Translations under genes and position numbers: made by a program
Assembly (NCBI GenBank): GCA_021813435.1
Contig: JAKAKR010000014.1
Coordinates: 122,889 to 159,216 of the forward strand
DNA: 36,328 bases
DNA from: Nanobdellota archaeon
GTDB lineage: Archaea; Nanobdellota; Nanobdellia; Woesearchaeales; UBA9642
Reading direction: 5' to 3'
The notes under the pieces: generated by a model
Told to the model about the DNA's origin: nothing
Database searches by the model: none
Seen by the model: only the letters and a program-made list of their open reading frames with translations
Part shown: positions 8,621 to 15,339 of the stretch, piece after piece
Layout of the letters: the number at the start of each line of letters is the position of its first letter
Position numbering within the stretch: position 1 is the first letter of the stretch

Positions 8621-9100
8621 GTGAAAACTGAGCAGCTGATAAAACAATTGAAAGAATCAGGATTATATGCTGAATGCACCTGTGGTGAGGAATTCAGATT
8701 ATGTGACGCAATTCTATTCGATGGAACTAAGCCCATGCCTAAGGAGGCATTAGAAGCCCAGAATAATCTTATGCAAAGACTTAAAGATAGAGAAGAAGAA
8801 CTAAGTAAACAGAAGAAATTGGCTACTGATAGGGCTCAAAACACCGCAAAATCAGTCGGTGTTGGCAAGAATATCGAGAAAATATTCCCTACTTTAAAAG
8901 ATTTTAAATGGGAATTACCGGATGCAAGATTCTTAAGCGATCCCATTGATCTTATAACATTCAATGGCATGTCTAAAGGAAATATAATGTCAATAAATTT
9001 CATTGAAGTAAAAAGTGGAAATGCCAGATTGAATAAACATCAAAAATCTGTCAAAGAAGCTGTGGAAGATAAAAAAGTGGTTTACAAGGAATTCAAATGA
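8621..9100 (+). CDS. Holliday-junction-resolvase-like endonuclease (PF10107-type)
   Basis: 159 residues beginning at GTG. A short N-terminal Cys segment (Cys19, Cys21, Cys28) is followed by a helical coiled region (40-75) and a PD-(D/E)XK nuclease core: Asp110 in SDPIDLI, then FIEVKSGN with Glu129 and Lys131, and a downstream QKSVKEAV helix. This matches the family described as endonucleases related to archaeal Holliday junction resolvase. A TATA box 25-30 bases before the GTG and no Shine-Dalgarno point to a leaderless transcript. The stop overlaps the ATG of the next gene. It may process recombination or transfer intermediates of the neighbouring mobile cluster, which is inference. Confidence 0.85.
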   Translation: MKTEQLIKQLKESGLYAECTCGEEFRLCDAILFDGTKPMPKEALEAQNNLMQRLKDREEELSKQKKLATDRAQNTAKSVGVGKNIEKIFPTLKDFKWELPDARFLSDPIDLITFNGMSKGNIMSINFIEVKSGNARLNKHQKSVKEAVEDKKVVYKEFK

Positions 9101-9606
9101 ACGAGTTATTCGAAGAATATCAGGAATTCAGAAAGATTCTATGTGTCTGTCCATGTTGCGGAGAGATTGTGAGAGTATCTGATCTGAAATTGCAAGTAAA
9201 AGGAAAATCTGTTAAAACATGGTTGGATATATACGACGCAAAAGAACAAAAAATGGATGAAAAAGAGGCTAAGTTCGCAGAAATTCAAGATAAATTAAGA
9301 GAGCTTGCCGTAAAGAAGGGAAGAAAACAAGCAGAAAAAGTCATCAATAATGCATTGATGCCATCTTTCAGGGCGCTTAAATACAACCCGTTCGATGTCA
9401 AACCTCTATTGAACCCTGTTGATTTTATTGTTTTTTGTGGAATGGATAAATTAGATTGCATCAACAACATAGTTTTCTTGTCCAAACAACATGATGCTCC
9501 AAATTTAATCAATTCTAGGAAACAAATAGAAAAAGCCATATTGTGTCATAAGTATGAATGGAAGGTAGCTCGAGTGGATGATGAAGGAAGTGTGTCTTTT
9601 GAATGA
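9097..9606 (+). CDS. Paralogous resolvase-like protein lacking catalytic Glu
   Basis: 169 residues, clearly a relative of the preceding protein: a Cys motif (CVCPCCGE, 16-23), a helical region, DxRxxKYNPFD-like spacing, and NPVDFIVFCGM matching SDPIDLITFNGM with the metal-binding Asp109 kept. Where the first protein has FIEVKSGN this one has VFLSKQHD, so the essential Glu is lost in any reasonable alignment and the Lys is shifted or lost. It is probably catalytically dead and might act as partner or inhibitor in a heterodimer. The ATGA overlap with the upstream gene implies coupled translation and equimolar output. Confidence 0.8.
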   Translation: MNELFEEYQEFRKILCVCPCCGEIVRVSDLKLQVKGKSVKTWLDIYDAKEQKMDEKEAKFAEIQDKLRELAVKKGRKQAEKVINNALMPSFRALKYNPFDVKPLLNPVDFIVFCGMDKLDCINNIVFLSKQHDAPNLINSRKQIEKAILCHKYEWKVARVDDEGSVSFE

Positions 9607-9614
9607 GGTGAAAA

Positions 9615-9743
9615 ATGGCAAAAAAATGTGGAACATGTAGTAGAATGAACGATAATAATGCAAGAAATTGCATTGGTTGCGGCAGCCCATTTTTTCAGAA
9701 CAAACTGGACAATATAACCAAAGATATAAAAAACAAGATATGA
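9615..9743 (+). CDS. 42-residue zinc ribbon protein
   Basis: The frame from ATG 9615 to TGA 9741-9743 encodes a tiny basic protein with two CxxC knuckles (CGTC at 5-8 and CIGC at 19-22), spaced as in zinc-ribbon domains. It ends in an Asn/Lys-rich helix. GAGGTGA (9604-9610) is placed well for ribosome binding and overlaps the end of the preceding gene, so this is the third gene of the nuclease operon. Partner unknown. Confidence 0.7.
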   Translation: MAKKCGTCSRMNDNNARNCIGCGSPFFQNKLDNITKDIKNKI

Positions 9744-9810
9744 TTAATAGCAAATTTAATATATAACTTATACCATTCTAATACTAAGAATTAGGCTTTA
9801 ATTGTTTAAT

Positions 9811-9858
9811 GCGCCCCGAATTCCGATCATTAAAGACGGTGATTCTGGGCGGGGCTAC
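9811..9858 (+). ncRNA. GC-rich hairpin element, copy 1 (candidate structured RNA)
   Basis: A GC-rich island in AT-rich DNA. CGCCC-C-GAA at 9812-9820 can pair with TTC-T-GGGCG at 9843-9851, leaving one internal mismatch. Inside the loop CCG (9823-9825) can pair with CGG (9837-9839). It ends in TTCTGGGCGGGGCTAC, shared exactly with 12028-12043. No coding potential is seen. The RNA assignment is inference; the strand is chosen because the T-rich tract that could end a transcript lies downstream at about 9979-9985. Confidence 0.45.
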
Positions 9859-9973
9859 GTATATTTTAGTGATTTGAGAGGGCTATTTCTTACAGTGCAT
9901 GTTTGGGCGGGGCTACGTATATTTTAGTGATTTGAGAGGGCTATTTCTTACAGTGCATGTTTGGGCGGGGCTA
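9847..9973 (+). repeat. 58-bp tandem repeat, two full units plus a partial third
   Basis: Units begin with GGGCGGGGCTA at 9847, 9905 and 9963. The first two units are identical over the full 58 bases; the third is broken off after GGGCGGGGCTA and runs into a T-rich tract (AGTCTCTTTTTTC). Each unit holds a TATA-like TATATTTTA and a conserved GC core. The stretch 9744-10126 contains no gene; these elements and the promoter of the next gene fill most of it. Confidence 0.9.
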
Positions 9974-10014
9974 GTCTCTTTTTTCTCGTCGAATTCTAAG
10001 AAGGGTATTGATTT

Positions 10015-10027
10015 CTGGCCGGGCCAG
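10015..10027. other. Perfect 13-base GC dyad
   Basis: CTGGCC-G-GGCCAG is a perfect inverted repeat, 43 bases downstream of the tandem repeat. It could act as a terminator stem for the upstream element or as a protein-binding site. No T-run follows immediately. Confidence 0.4.
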
Positions 10028-10096
10028 TATAGTTTAAAGGTAAGAAAAGGGGCGAGTAAAAAAATTAATTATCAGTAACTCTTTTGTAATAGTAAC

Positions 10097-10106
10097 TTTT
10101 ATAAAT
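10097..10106 (+). promoter_or_regulatory. TATA box of the 600-residue gene
   Basis: TTTTATAAAT centred about 26 bases before the ATG at 10127. There is no Shine-Dalgarno, consistent with a leaderless transcript. Confidence 0.6.
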
Positions 10107-10126
10107 TTGCACCTATTTCATAACTT

Positions 10127-11929
10127 ATGTCTATCACGTTGGAAGATACGTTCGCTATTATTGAAACTTGGCGTAGTATTACGCGTATACAAAAAAATAA
10201 ATCTGAATATAAGAAATTGTCCGACGCCATCACCCGGGTTATGGGTCAAGAATATAATTTAAATCAATTATTAGATGAAATTTCTTTCCCATTAGCACGT
10301 GAAGAACTTAAAAAACAATATGCAGATGACGCTAATAAAAATTATTTTTATGCATTTTTTAATTTACAAGAATACCTTTGTTCTCAAAAAACCATTTCTT
10401 CTCTCGAAAAATCAGGATTTTTATTGAAAGTTAGCGATCTAAATTCGATACAGCACAATCTTGCAAAAATCTTAACTCAGCGAGAGTTAATCGAAAAATC
10501 ATTTGGCGAAGATTTCAATCGTGTTGGAACATATATGTTTGCTATTGATCATTATCTTGATGAATTAATTAATTATACGGCTAAAACTCCGAAAACGAGA
10601 ATGGATTATGCAAAGATATTATCGGAATTACCGTTAGGTTCATGTGGATTAAACAAATATGCAAAATCCTTATTAACGGCTGAAATTATTAAACGTACAT
10701 TATTTTCATTCGAAAATTCGCATCGACTTGAATTATTTCTCTCATTCAACAAGTTGTGTGATAAAACAAAGGTAATGAGTGATGAATACGGTAGAGTACT
10801 TGATTTAATAAAAACGAATTCTCGGCTTATTCAATATAAAATTGCCAATCTTGGCGATCTTCCACTCGACGTTACATTTCATAAAGATAGGTTATATGCA
10901 CTTTCCGTCGATGAATCGTTACAGCCAAGTATTAAATCATTCAATTTAGATGGAACACTAATTTATCAACAATCAACTCCACCAATTAAAGCACCATATT
11001 CGCTTGCCGGATATCAAGACTCATTAATACTCCTTAATGCGGGAAAAATTATGGTGCTTAACGATGACCTTCATGAGATTCTTGTCGAACAAGAATCTTC
11101 AATTGAAAAATTTAAGCACACTAAAGATACAAGTATTGATGATGCAATAGCTTTAATACCTATTGATACTGCTCAAATTCGAAAATTTGAAGAACAAAAG
11201 GAATCTTGGAAAGTACAAACAATAAAAATATATGATTCGTATAAAGCAGCAGTAGTATATCATGCTCAAACAGGTAATTATCTTCTTACATTAACTGATC
11301 AACGATCAAATACCAAAACGATTACAGGAACAAGCCATCTCTCAAATACAGGAGGATTAAACCCCAATATCGCTAATTATAGTACTGATGGGATATACGC
11401 TATGTTTATAGGTGATATATCTTATCCTCCCACGATCGCTATGATGGATTATGGAATACTTATTTGTGAAGGAAAATCAATAAGATTAGTTGATTATGAA
11501 CTTAAAGATATTAAACGATTCAGCTTAGGTGAAGAGCAGTTGGATTTGTTAGATGATGTTGCACCTGTAAATGTCATTGCTGCTGGCGGGTCTTATTTTG
11601 GATTATATGGTTCATTTAAAACTATGCGCGGAGAAGATAAACAAGGCGTAACTCCGCCTATTTTTTTATTATTTTCTATGACTAAAAATTATGATATTTC
11701 TTTTGAAGGCGCGCTTGATACTGAAAATCTGCCATTAAATATTGCAACTGGAATTGCAATATCTCGTGAAGGTCATTTAGCAATATCTTCAAACGGTGGA
11801 CAAGTATATGTTGCTCCACTCTTTCGCGAAAAAAATGATCAGACTTTCAAAGTTACTTCGCCGAGTTTAGAACTCTACAAAATTTCTAAAATTCCTGTTG
11901 AAAAGCAAGTACAAAAGTTATTACACTAA
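10127..11929 (+). CDS. Unknown 600-residue protein, helical N-terminus and propeller-like C-terminus
   Basis: No family recognised. Residues 1-235 are predicted largely helical, with many Lys/Glu and no membrane segment. From about 240 the sequence becomes a series of short beta strands with turns (for example GDLPLDVTFHKDRLYALSVDE, then AGYQDSLILLN, GDISYPPTIAMMDYGILIC, GIAISREGHLAISSNGGQVY), as in beta-propeller proteins. It is probably cytosolic because it has no signal peptide. Codon use is markedly AT-rich (many TTA, ATT, AAT), unlike the genes after 12900 but similar to the next gene. Copies of a GC-rich hairpin element lie on both sides (9811-9858 and 11995-12043), so it may be a transferred cargo gene. 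Confidence 0.8.
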   Translation: MSITLEDTFAIIETWRSITRIQKNKSEYKKLSDAITRVMGQEYNLNQLLDEISFPLAREELKKQYADDANKNYFYAFFNLQEYLCSQKTISSLEKSGFLLKVSDLNSIQHNLAKILTQRELIEKSFGEDFNRVGTYMFAIDHYLDELINYTAKTPKTRMDYAKILSELPLGSCGLNKYAKSLLTAEIIKRTLFSFENSHRLELFLSFNKLCDKTKVMSDEYGRVLDLIKTNSRLIQYKIANLGDLPLDVTFHKDRLYALSVDESLQPSIKSFNLDGTLIYQQSTPPIKAPYSLAGYQDSLILLNAGKIMVLNDDLHEILVEQESSIEKFKHTKDTSIDDAIALIPIDTAQIRKFEEQKESWKVQTIKIYDSYKAAVVYHAQTGNYLLTLTDQRSNTKTITGTSHLSNTGGLNPNIANYSTDGIYAMFIGDISYPPTIAMMDYGILICEGKSIRLVDYELKDIKRFSLGEEQLDLLDDVAPVNVIAAGGSYFGLYGSFKTMRGEDKQGVTPPIFLLFSMTKNYDISFEGALDTENLPLNIATGIAISREGHLAISSNGGQVYVAPLFREKNDQTFKVTSPSLELYKISKIPVEKQVQKLLH

Positions 11930-11994
11930 ACAATCACCGCAACTTTCTTATATTTCCTCGTCTATAACGTCGCAAGAAGTGGTTGATGTTTAAG

Positions 11995-12043
11995 GTCGCC
12001 CTGAGTTCTTACCCCTAAGGTACAAGGTTCTGGGCGGGGCTAC
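11995..12043 (+). ncRNA. GC-rich hairpin element, copy 2 (candidate structured RNA)
   Basis: CGCCC-T-GAG (11997-12005) can pair with TTC-T-GGGCG (12028-12036). The inner segment CTTACC can pair with GGTACAAG around a CCTAA loop, with a two-base bulge. Outer stem and 3' end match the element at 9811-9858, whereas the loop sequences differ but pair at the same level. The gap 11930-12125 otherwise holds only the next gene's promoter. The RNA assignment is inference. Confidence 0.45.
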
Positions 12044-12125
12044 TATAAATTTTCTTTTAAAGATTTGGGGCTAATAAGATTTTTCTATCAGTAACTATAT
12101 AAATATAGATTAGATTTTATCATAT

Positions 12126-12764
12126 ATGAGGCTATTATTGACTTCAGGTGGCATTACTACTCAATCAATGGTTTCTGTTCTAAAGAATTGGGTTAAAGAC
12201 ATTAGGATAGTTTTTATTCCGACTGCGGCTAATGTTGAAGATGGAAAAAAAGATTGGCTTATCAATGATTTGGTTAATTGTCAAAAACTTGGTACTGTAG
12301 ATATTGTTGATATTTCTGCTGTTGATAAAAAGATTTGGTTGCCACGATTACAAAAAGCCAATGTTATGGTGGTTGGTGGTGGCAATACTGAATATCTGAT
12401 GAAATGTGTAGTATCATCAGGATTAAAAGATGAACTTCCAAGATTACTCAAAGATAAAGTGTATGTAGGTATAAGCGCAGGAAGTTGTGTTATGAGTAAA
12501 ACATTAAACGCGTCTTCAGAATTTCTATATGGAGATGAATCGAAAAAAGAAGTGAAGGGATTAGGATATATCGACTTTAATGTAAGACCGCATCTCAATT
12601 CACCACATTTTCCAAGAGTCAGAGATGCAATCCTAAAAACAGTAGTCAAAAAACTTAAAGGGGAAACATACGCATTAGATGATAATTCAGCAATTATGTT
12701 GGATGACGGAAAAATTTCTGTAATATCCGAAGGAAAATGGATAAAATACTCCGAAAAGACATGA
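12126..12764 (+). CDS. Peptidase S51 (PepE/cyanophycinase-like) family protein
   Basis: A cytosolic serine peptidase-like protein of 212 residues with the S51 fold: an LLLTSGG start, a VVGGGNT segment (82-88), and the nucleophile elbow GISAGS with Ser117. RPHLNS with His156 matches the NPHF-type His of PepE. The family removes N-terminal Asp dipeptides (PepE) or degrades cyanophycin; which substrate applies here cannot be told. A TATA box (CTATATAAAT, 12095-12104) lies about 27 bases before the ATG, suggesting leaderless expression. Codon use is AT-rich like the gene before it. Confidence 0.85.
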   Translation: MRLLLTSGGITTQSMVSVLKNWVKDIRIVFIPTAANVEDGKKDWLINDLVNCQKLGTVDIVDISAVDKKIWLPRLQKANVMVVGGGNTEYLMKCVVSSGLKDELPRLLKDKVYVGISAGSCVMSKTLNASSEFLYGDESKKEVKGLGYIDFNVRPHLNSPHFPRVRDAILKTVVKKLKGETYALDDNSAIMLDDGKISVISEGKWIKYSEKT

Positions 12765-12908
12765 ATTATTCTCTCGTCGATAAATATGTTAATATCTCTG
12801 ATCAGCGCTATTCGACAATATATACTGGTGGATCATGCCAATTCTAAAGAGTATTTATTATCTACTCGATAATGAAAAATTTATAAAGTTGGTGTGTATC
12901 CGCAGGAT

Positions 12909-14072
12909 ATGGTGCGAAAACACACAGACACTGTGCTGCAAAGCAGCATGACACTGATGCGTCAGGACCTGGACTTGACTATCACGGGATGTAAATCACG
13001 CCAGTCAATCGGGCTCACCCCTGACTTATCACGATACACTCCTTCTGAATCAAAGACAATTATGGAGCGACTTGATGTGCAAGGATTAGTATTCAAATAC
13101 CGTCAGACAGATCCCACCACACAGAATCTTATTGAAAATTTTATGTTATTCTACGCAATCGCAGATAAAAAACCTGACGGGAGTCTCAAGACAGTCACGA
13201 CCAATATTCCTATTGACAAGGAAGCCTTTGAATGGTTAAAGGACGCATTCAGATATTTTGATGTAAAAATGCCTGAGTTCCACGCGCAATTCATCAAAAC
13301 CCCAAAGATAAGAACTACAGGAACAGATACCATCTCCTGTTTTTCAACTGGCAAGGATTCAACCTATATGACGCTTGCGACCGATTCAATCCCAGTGCAT
13401 GTCACGCGCATAAATAGATCGACAAGCACAAGAGAGATCAGGGCTGTCGAGCAGTTTCTTCCATTCCTCCCAAGAACACCCGTCATTATCCCTGCGTATT
13501 CGAGTCTCAAGTTAGGCCCGGGATACCAGGCGTATCATCTCAGAGACGCGCTCATGTATATGCTCATGGTTCCTGTTGCACAGGATCGCAAGGCAAATAA
13601 GATCTATTCCGGAGCGTATAGCCAATCAACAAAATATTCAACGACTGCAGAAGGCGTCATGCGATTGAATGAATTGCTGGAGAAAAAAGGCATACGAATA
13701 ACAGTAGAGCACATCACCCGTCTCAGTGAAGAGGAAGTGATCAGAAGAATGATAGTGCAATATCCAAAGGCATTTGCGATGACGCATCCCTGCGTTCTTG
13801 ACGACATGATGTTTTCCATAAGAAGAAAATGGTTCACCAAAAAATTTCCTGAATACCCACTCATGCCAGGAAGCTGCGGCATGTGCGGAAAAGATATCGA
13901 ACTCAATATGGCGCGATTGATGCATGATCCGCAGGTTGCGCGAATCAGCCAGGACGCCCAGAAACAACTTGCAACGTATTATGTGCAGCGATCACAGGAT
14001 AAGAGCATCGCTGATTTTATAGAACAGGAACTCGTAGAGAAAGTCAGACAAAAATATCACCTAGATCGCTAA
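12909..14072 (+). CDS. QueC-like PP-loop ATP-pyrophosphatase
   Basis: 387 residues. ISCFSTGKDST (142-152) is a PP-loop, a variant of the SGGxDS motif that binds ATP in adenylating enzymes such as QueC, ThiI and TtcA. Towards the C-terminus Cys295 (HPC) and the pair Cys323/Cys326 (GSCGMC) resemble the zinc site of 7-cyano-7-deazaguanine synthase, although QueC itself is shorter and has four Cys. The N-terminal 135 residues are of unknown role. It is probably a nucleobase-modifying or related adenylating enzyme; the substrate is not known. I chose the ATG at 12909 over GTG 12894 because a TATA box at 12880-12887 fits a leaderless start at 12909 and leaves too little space for 12894. Its end overlaps the convergent gene by 12 bases. 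Confidence 0.75.
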   Translation: MVRKHTDTVLQSSMTLMRQDLDLTITGCKSRQSIGLTPDLSRYTPSESKTIMERLDVQGLVFKYRQTDPTTQNLIENFMLFYAIADKKPDGSLKTVTTNIPIDKEAFEWLKDAFRYFDVKMPEFHAQFIKTPKIRTTGTDTISCFSTGKDSTYMTLATDSIPVHVTRINRSTSTREIRAVEQFLPFLPRTPVIIPAYSSLKLGPGYQAYHLRDALMYMLMVPVAQDRKANKIYSGAYSQSTKYSTTAEGVMRLNELLEKKGIRITVEHITRLSEEEVIRRMIVQYPKAFAMTHPCVLDDMMFSIRRKWFTKKFPEYPLMPGSCGMCGKDIELNMARLMHDPQVARISQDAQKQLATYYVQRSQDKSIADFIEQELVEKVRQKYHLDR

Positions 14073-14474
14073 GACAATAAGATTGGTGTTTCCAAGATTT
14101 GATTTCTTGATGACACCGCGCAACTCCAATTCCTTGATGAGCCGCGATACCTTCACCTTGTTCAATCCTGAAAGCGCGACAAGTTTATTCTGCTCTATGG
14201 CATTATTGTTCTCCAACAGCACTGTGACGAGTATCCGCTCGTCTGCAGGCAGGATCTTGACCACTTTCTGTATCTGCATCTTGCTGATCTTCCATTGGAA
14301 CATGATGACGAGTGCTCCCCCAAGGATGAGCGATACCGCAGACACTGCATAGACAATCAATGGCAATGCGCTGCCTTCCTTTTGAGTATAGAGCCCGTTG
14401 ACAAATGCAAAAAGTATTCCGAGGATGAATACTAATGCAAGTGCAAGGATTAATTTTTTGGGGGAAACTTCCAT
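14061..14474 (-). CDS. Membrane-anchored winged-helix transcription regulator
   Basis: 137 residues. Two membrane helices (about 8-28 and 37-60) are followed by a cytosolic winged helix (about 75-137) of MarR/archaeal membrane-HTH type, with the recognition region LVALSGLNKVKVSRLIKELELRG and a wing of the form GVIKKSNLGNTN. It may sense an envelope signal and regulate the neighbouring genes. It starts one base after the stop of the SHOCT gene (TAAGATG), so the two are co-transcribed. A good candidate to bind the TGAAAC array at 15192-15261, which is inference. Confidence 0.82.
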   Translation of the reverse strand: MEVSPKKLILALALVFILGILFAFVNGLYTQKEGSALPLIVYAVSAVSLILGGALVIMFQWKISKMQIQKVVKILPADERILVTVLLENNNAIEQNKLVALSGLNKVKVSRLIKELELRGVIKKSNLGNTNLIVLAI

Positions 14475-14475
14475 C

Positions 14476-14724
14476 TTAGTCGAGTTCTTTTTTCAGTTCT
14501 TTATATTCTTTTGCAGTGATCTCTCCTTTGGCAAGCCTGCGCTTTAAGATGAGTGCAGGGTCTTCATCAGATTTATTTTCTCCGCGCATGAATGCCGGGT
14601 TGCTGCGCAAAAGCCACCATACGACAAGAAAGAACAGTACAAATATGATGAGCTGGAATATCCATCCATAGCCCATTCCGAAAAATCCGCCACCCATCAT
14701 CGGGCAAGTATCATAAAATGCCAT
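14476..14724 (-). CDS. SHOCT-domain small membrane protein
   Basis: 82 residues. The N-terminus is Gly/Met-rich (CPMMGGGFFGMGYG). One membrane helix (about 21-40) and a charged linker follow, and the last 28 residues match the SHOCT domain, with DPALILKRRLAKGEITAKE and YKELKKEL. SHOCT modules are often in membrane-linked stress proteins. Its promoter is at 14751-14760 (TATATA on the minus strand) with GAGAGGATG as a possible ribosome site. First gene of a two-gene unit with the membrane-anchored regulator. Confidence 0.85.
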   Translation of the reverse strand: MAFYDTCPMMGGGFFGMGYGWIFQLIIFVLFFLVVWWLLRSNPAFMRGENKSDEDPALILKRRLAKGEITAKEYKELKKELD

Positions 14725-14750
14725 AGTATCATCCTCTCGGTATACTGCAG

Positions 14751-14760
14751 AATATATAAG
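14751..14760 (-). promoter_or_regulatory. TATA box of the SHOCT/regulator operon
   Basis: Reads CTTATATATT on the minus strand, about 28 bases before the ATG at 14724. Confidence 0.55.
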
Positions 14761-14763
14761 GGT

Positions 14764-14804
14764 TGTGAAAAATAAAAAAAATAAAAAAATGAAAAAGGTT
14801 TTAT
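14764..14804 (-). terminator. Poly-T termination tract after the secreted-protein gene
   Basis: On the minus strand, several long T runs interrupted by single A bases directly follow the stop codon at 14805, as expected for archaeal intrinsic termination. No GC stem is needed or seen. Confidence 0.6.
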
Positions 14805-15152
14805 TTATTCATCCCCGTCGTTAGACATCATCGGGCAACCGAAATGTCTTTGTCCTGATCCGCGCCCGAAGGTCTGGTTGTTGTCTTCACGCCACTGCAA
14901 CATTCGGGTGTGCATTTGCTGTGCAAGCGCAAAATCTGCTTCATCCTGCACCCAAGGCATGACATTAAACCCTGTACTTGCGCGGTACGCGACAAGGTCT
15001 TGATATGTTCCTGTAGACATGATGCTTTGCACATCAGTGTTTCCTGCGCCCTTGCCTTGCCGTTCGAAACCGCCCATATATGCATATGCGGCGCCTGCGC
15101 CTACAATGCCAAGTACCAGCACTGCAAGCAATACCATTGTTATCTTCTTCAT
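14805..15152 (-). CDS. Small secreted or membrane-tethered protein, unknown
   Basis: 115 residues from ATG 15152. This start is chosen because GAGGTGA lies just upstream and a signal-type segment (MKKITMVLLAVLVLGIVGAGAAYA) begins there. The mature part has a Gly-rich stretch, a helical region with LAQQMHTRMLQWREDN, and a tail with HFGCPMM and acidic residues. The CPMM motif also occurs at the N-terminus of the downstream SHOCT protein, hinting at a shared partner or metal such as copper; this is a guess. A TATA box at 15173-15180 precedes it, beside the TGAAAC repeat array. Confidence 0.72.
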   Translation of the reverse strand: MKKITMVLLAVLVLGIVGAGAAYAYMGGFERQGKGAGNTDVQSIMSTGTYQDLVAYRASTGFNVMPWVQDEADFALAQQMHTRMLQWREDNNQTFGRGSGQRHFGCPMMSNDGDE

Positions 15153-15191
15153 AGTGTTCACCTCGAACATGTGTTATAAGGTATCATACGT

Positions 15192-15261
15192 TGAAACAGG
15201 ATAACTAATTTACTGAAACCAGTCAACATAAAGTGAAACAGGTGTTGCAAAAAATGAAACA
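15192..15261. promoter_or_regulatory. Four TGAAAC direct repeats at roughly 21-bp spacing
   Basis: TGAAACAGG or near copies (TGAAACC once) start at 15192, 15214, 15234 and 15255, at steps of 22, 20 and 21 bases, about two helical turns. The array lies between the leftward secreted-protein gene and the rightward DUF362 gene, close to the leftward TATA box. It looks like a cooperative operator bound on one DNA face. Confidence 0.65.
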
Positions 15262-15309
15262 GGGCATATCTCGCGCCTACATGCATGCGCGAAAACAAAT
15301 ACCGATAGC

Positions 15310-15318
15310 TTTATATTA
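15310..15318 (+). promoter_or_regulatory. TATA box of the DUF362 gene
   Basis: TTTATATTA, about 26 bases before the ATG at 15340. Confidence 0.55.
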
Positions 15319-15339
15319 CACTAATATTCTATACTTACA

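Noticed and set aside
9847-9973. CRISPR array
   Set aside because: The 58-bp units are contiguous and identical with no variable spacers, and no cas gene is present.
12894-12908. GTG 12894 as start of the QueC-like gene
   Set aside because: It lies only 7-14 bases after the TATA box, upstream of the expected transcription start; ATG 12909 fits.
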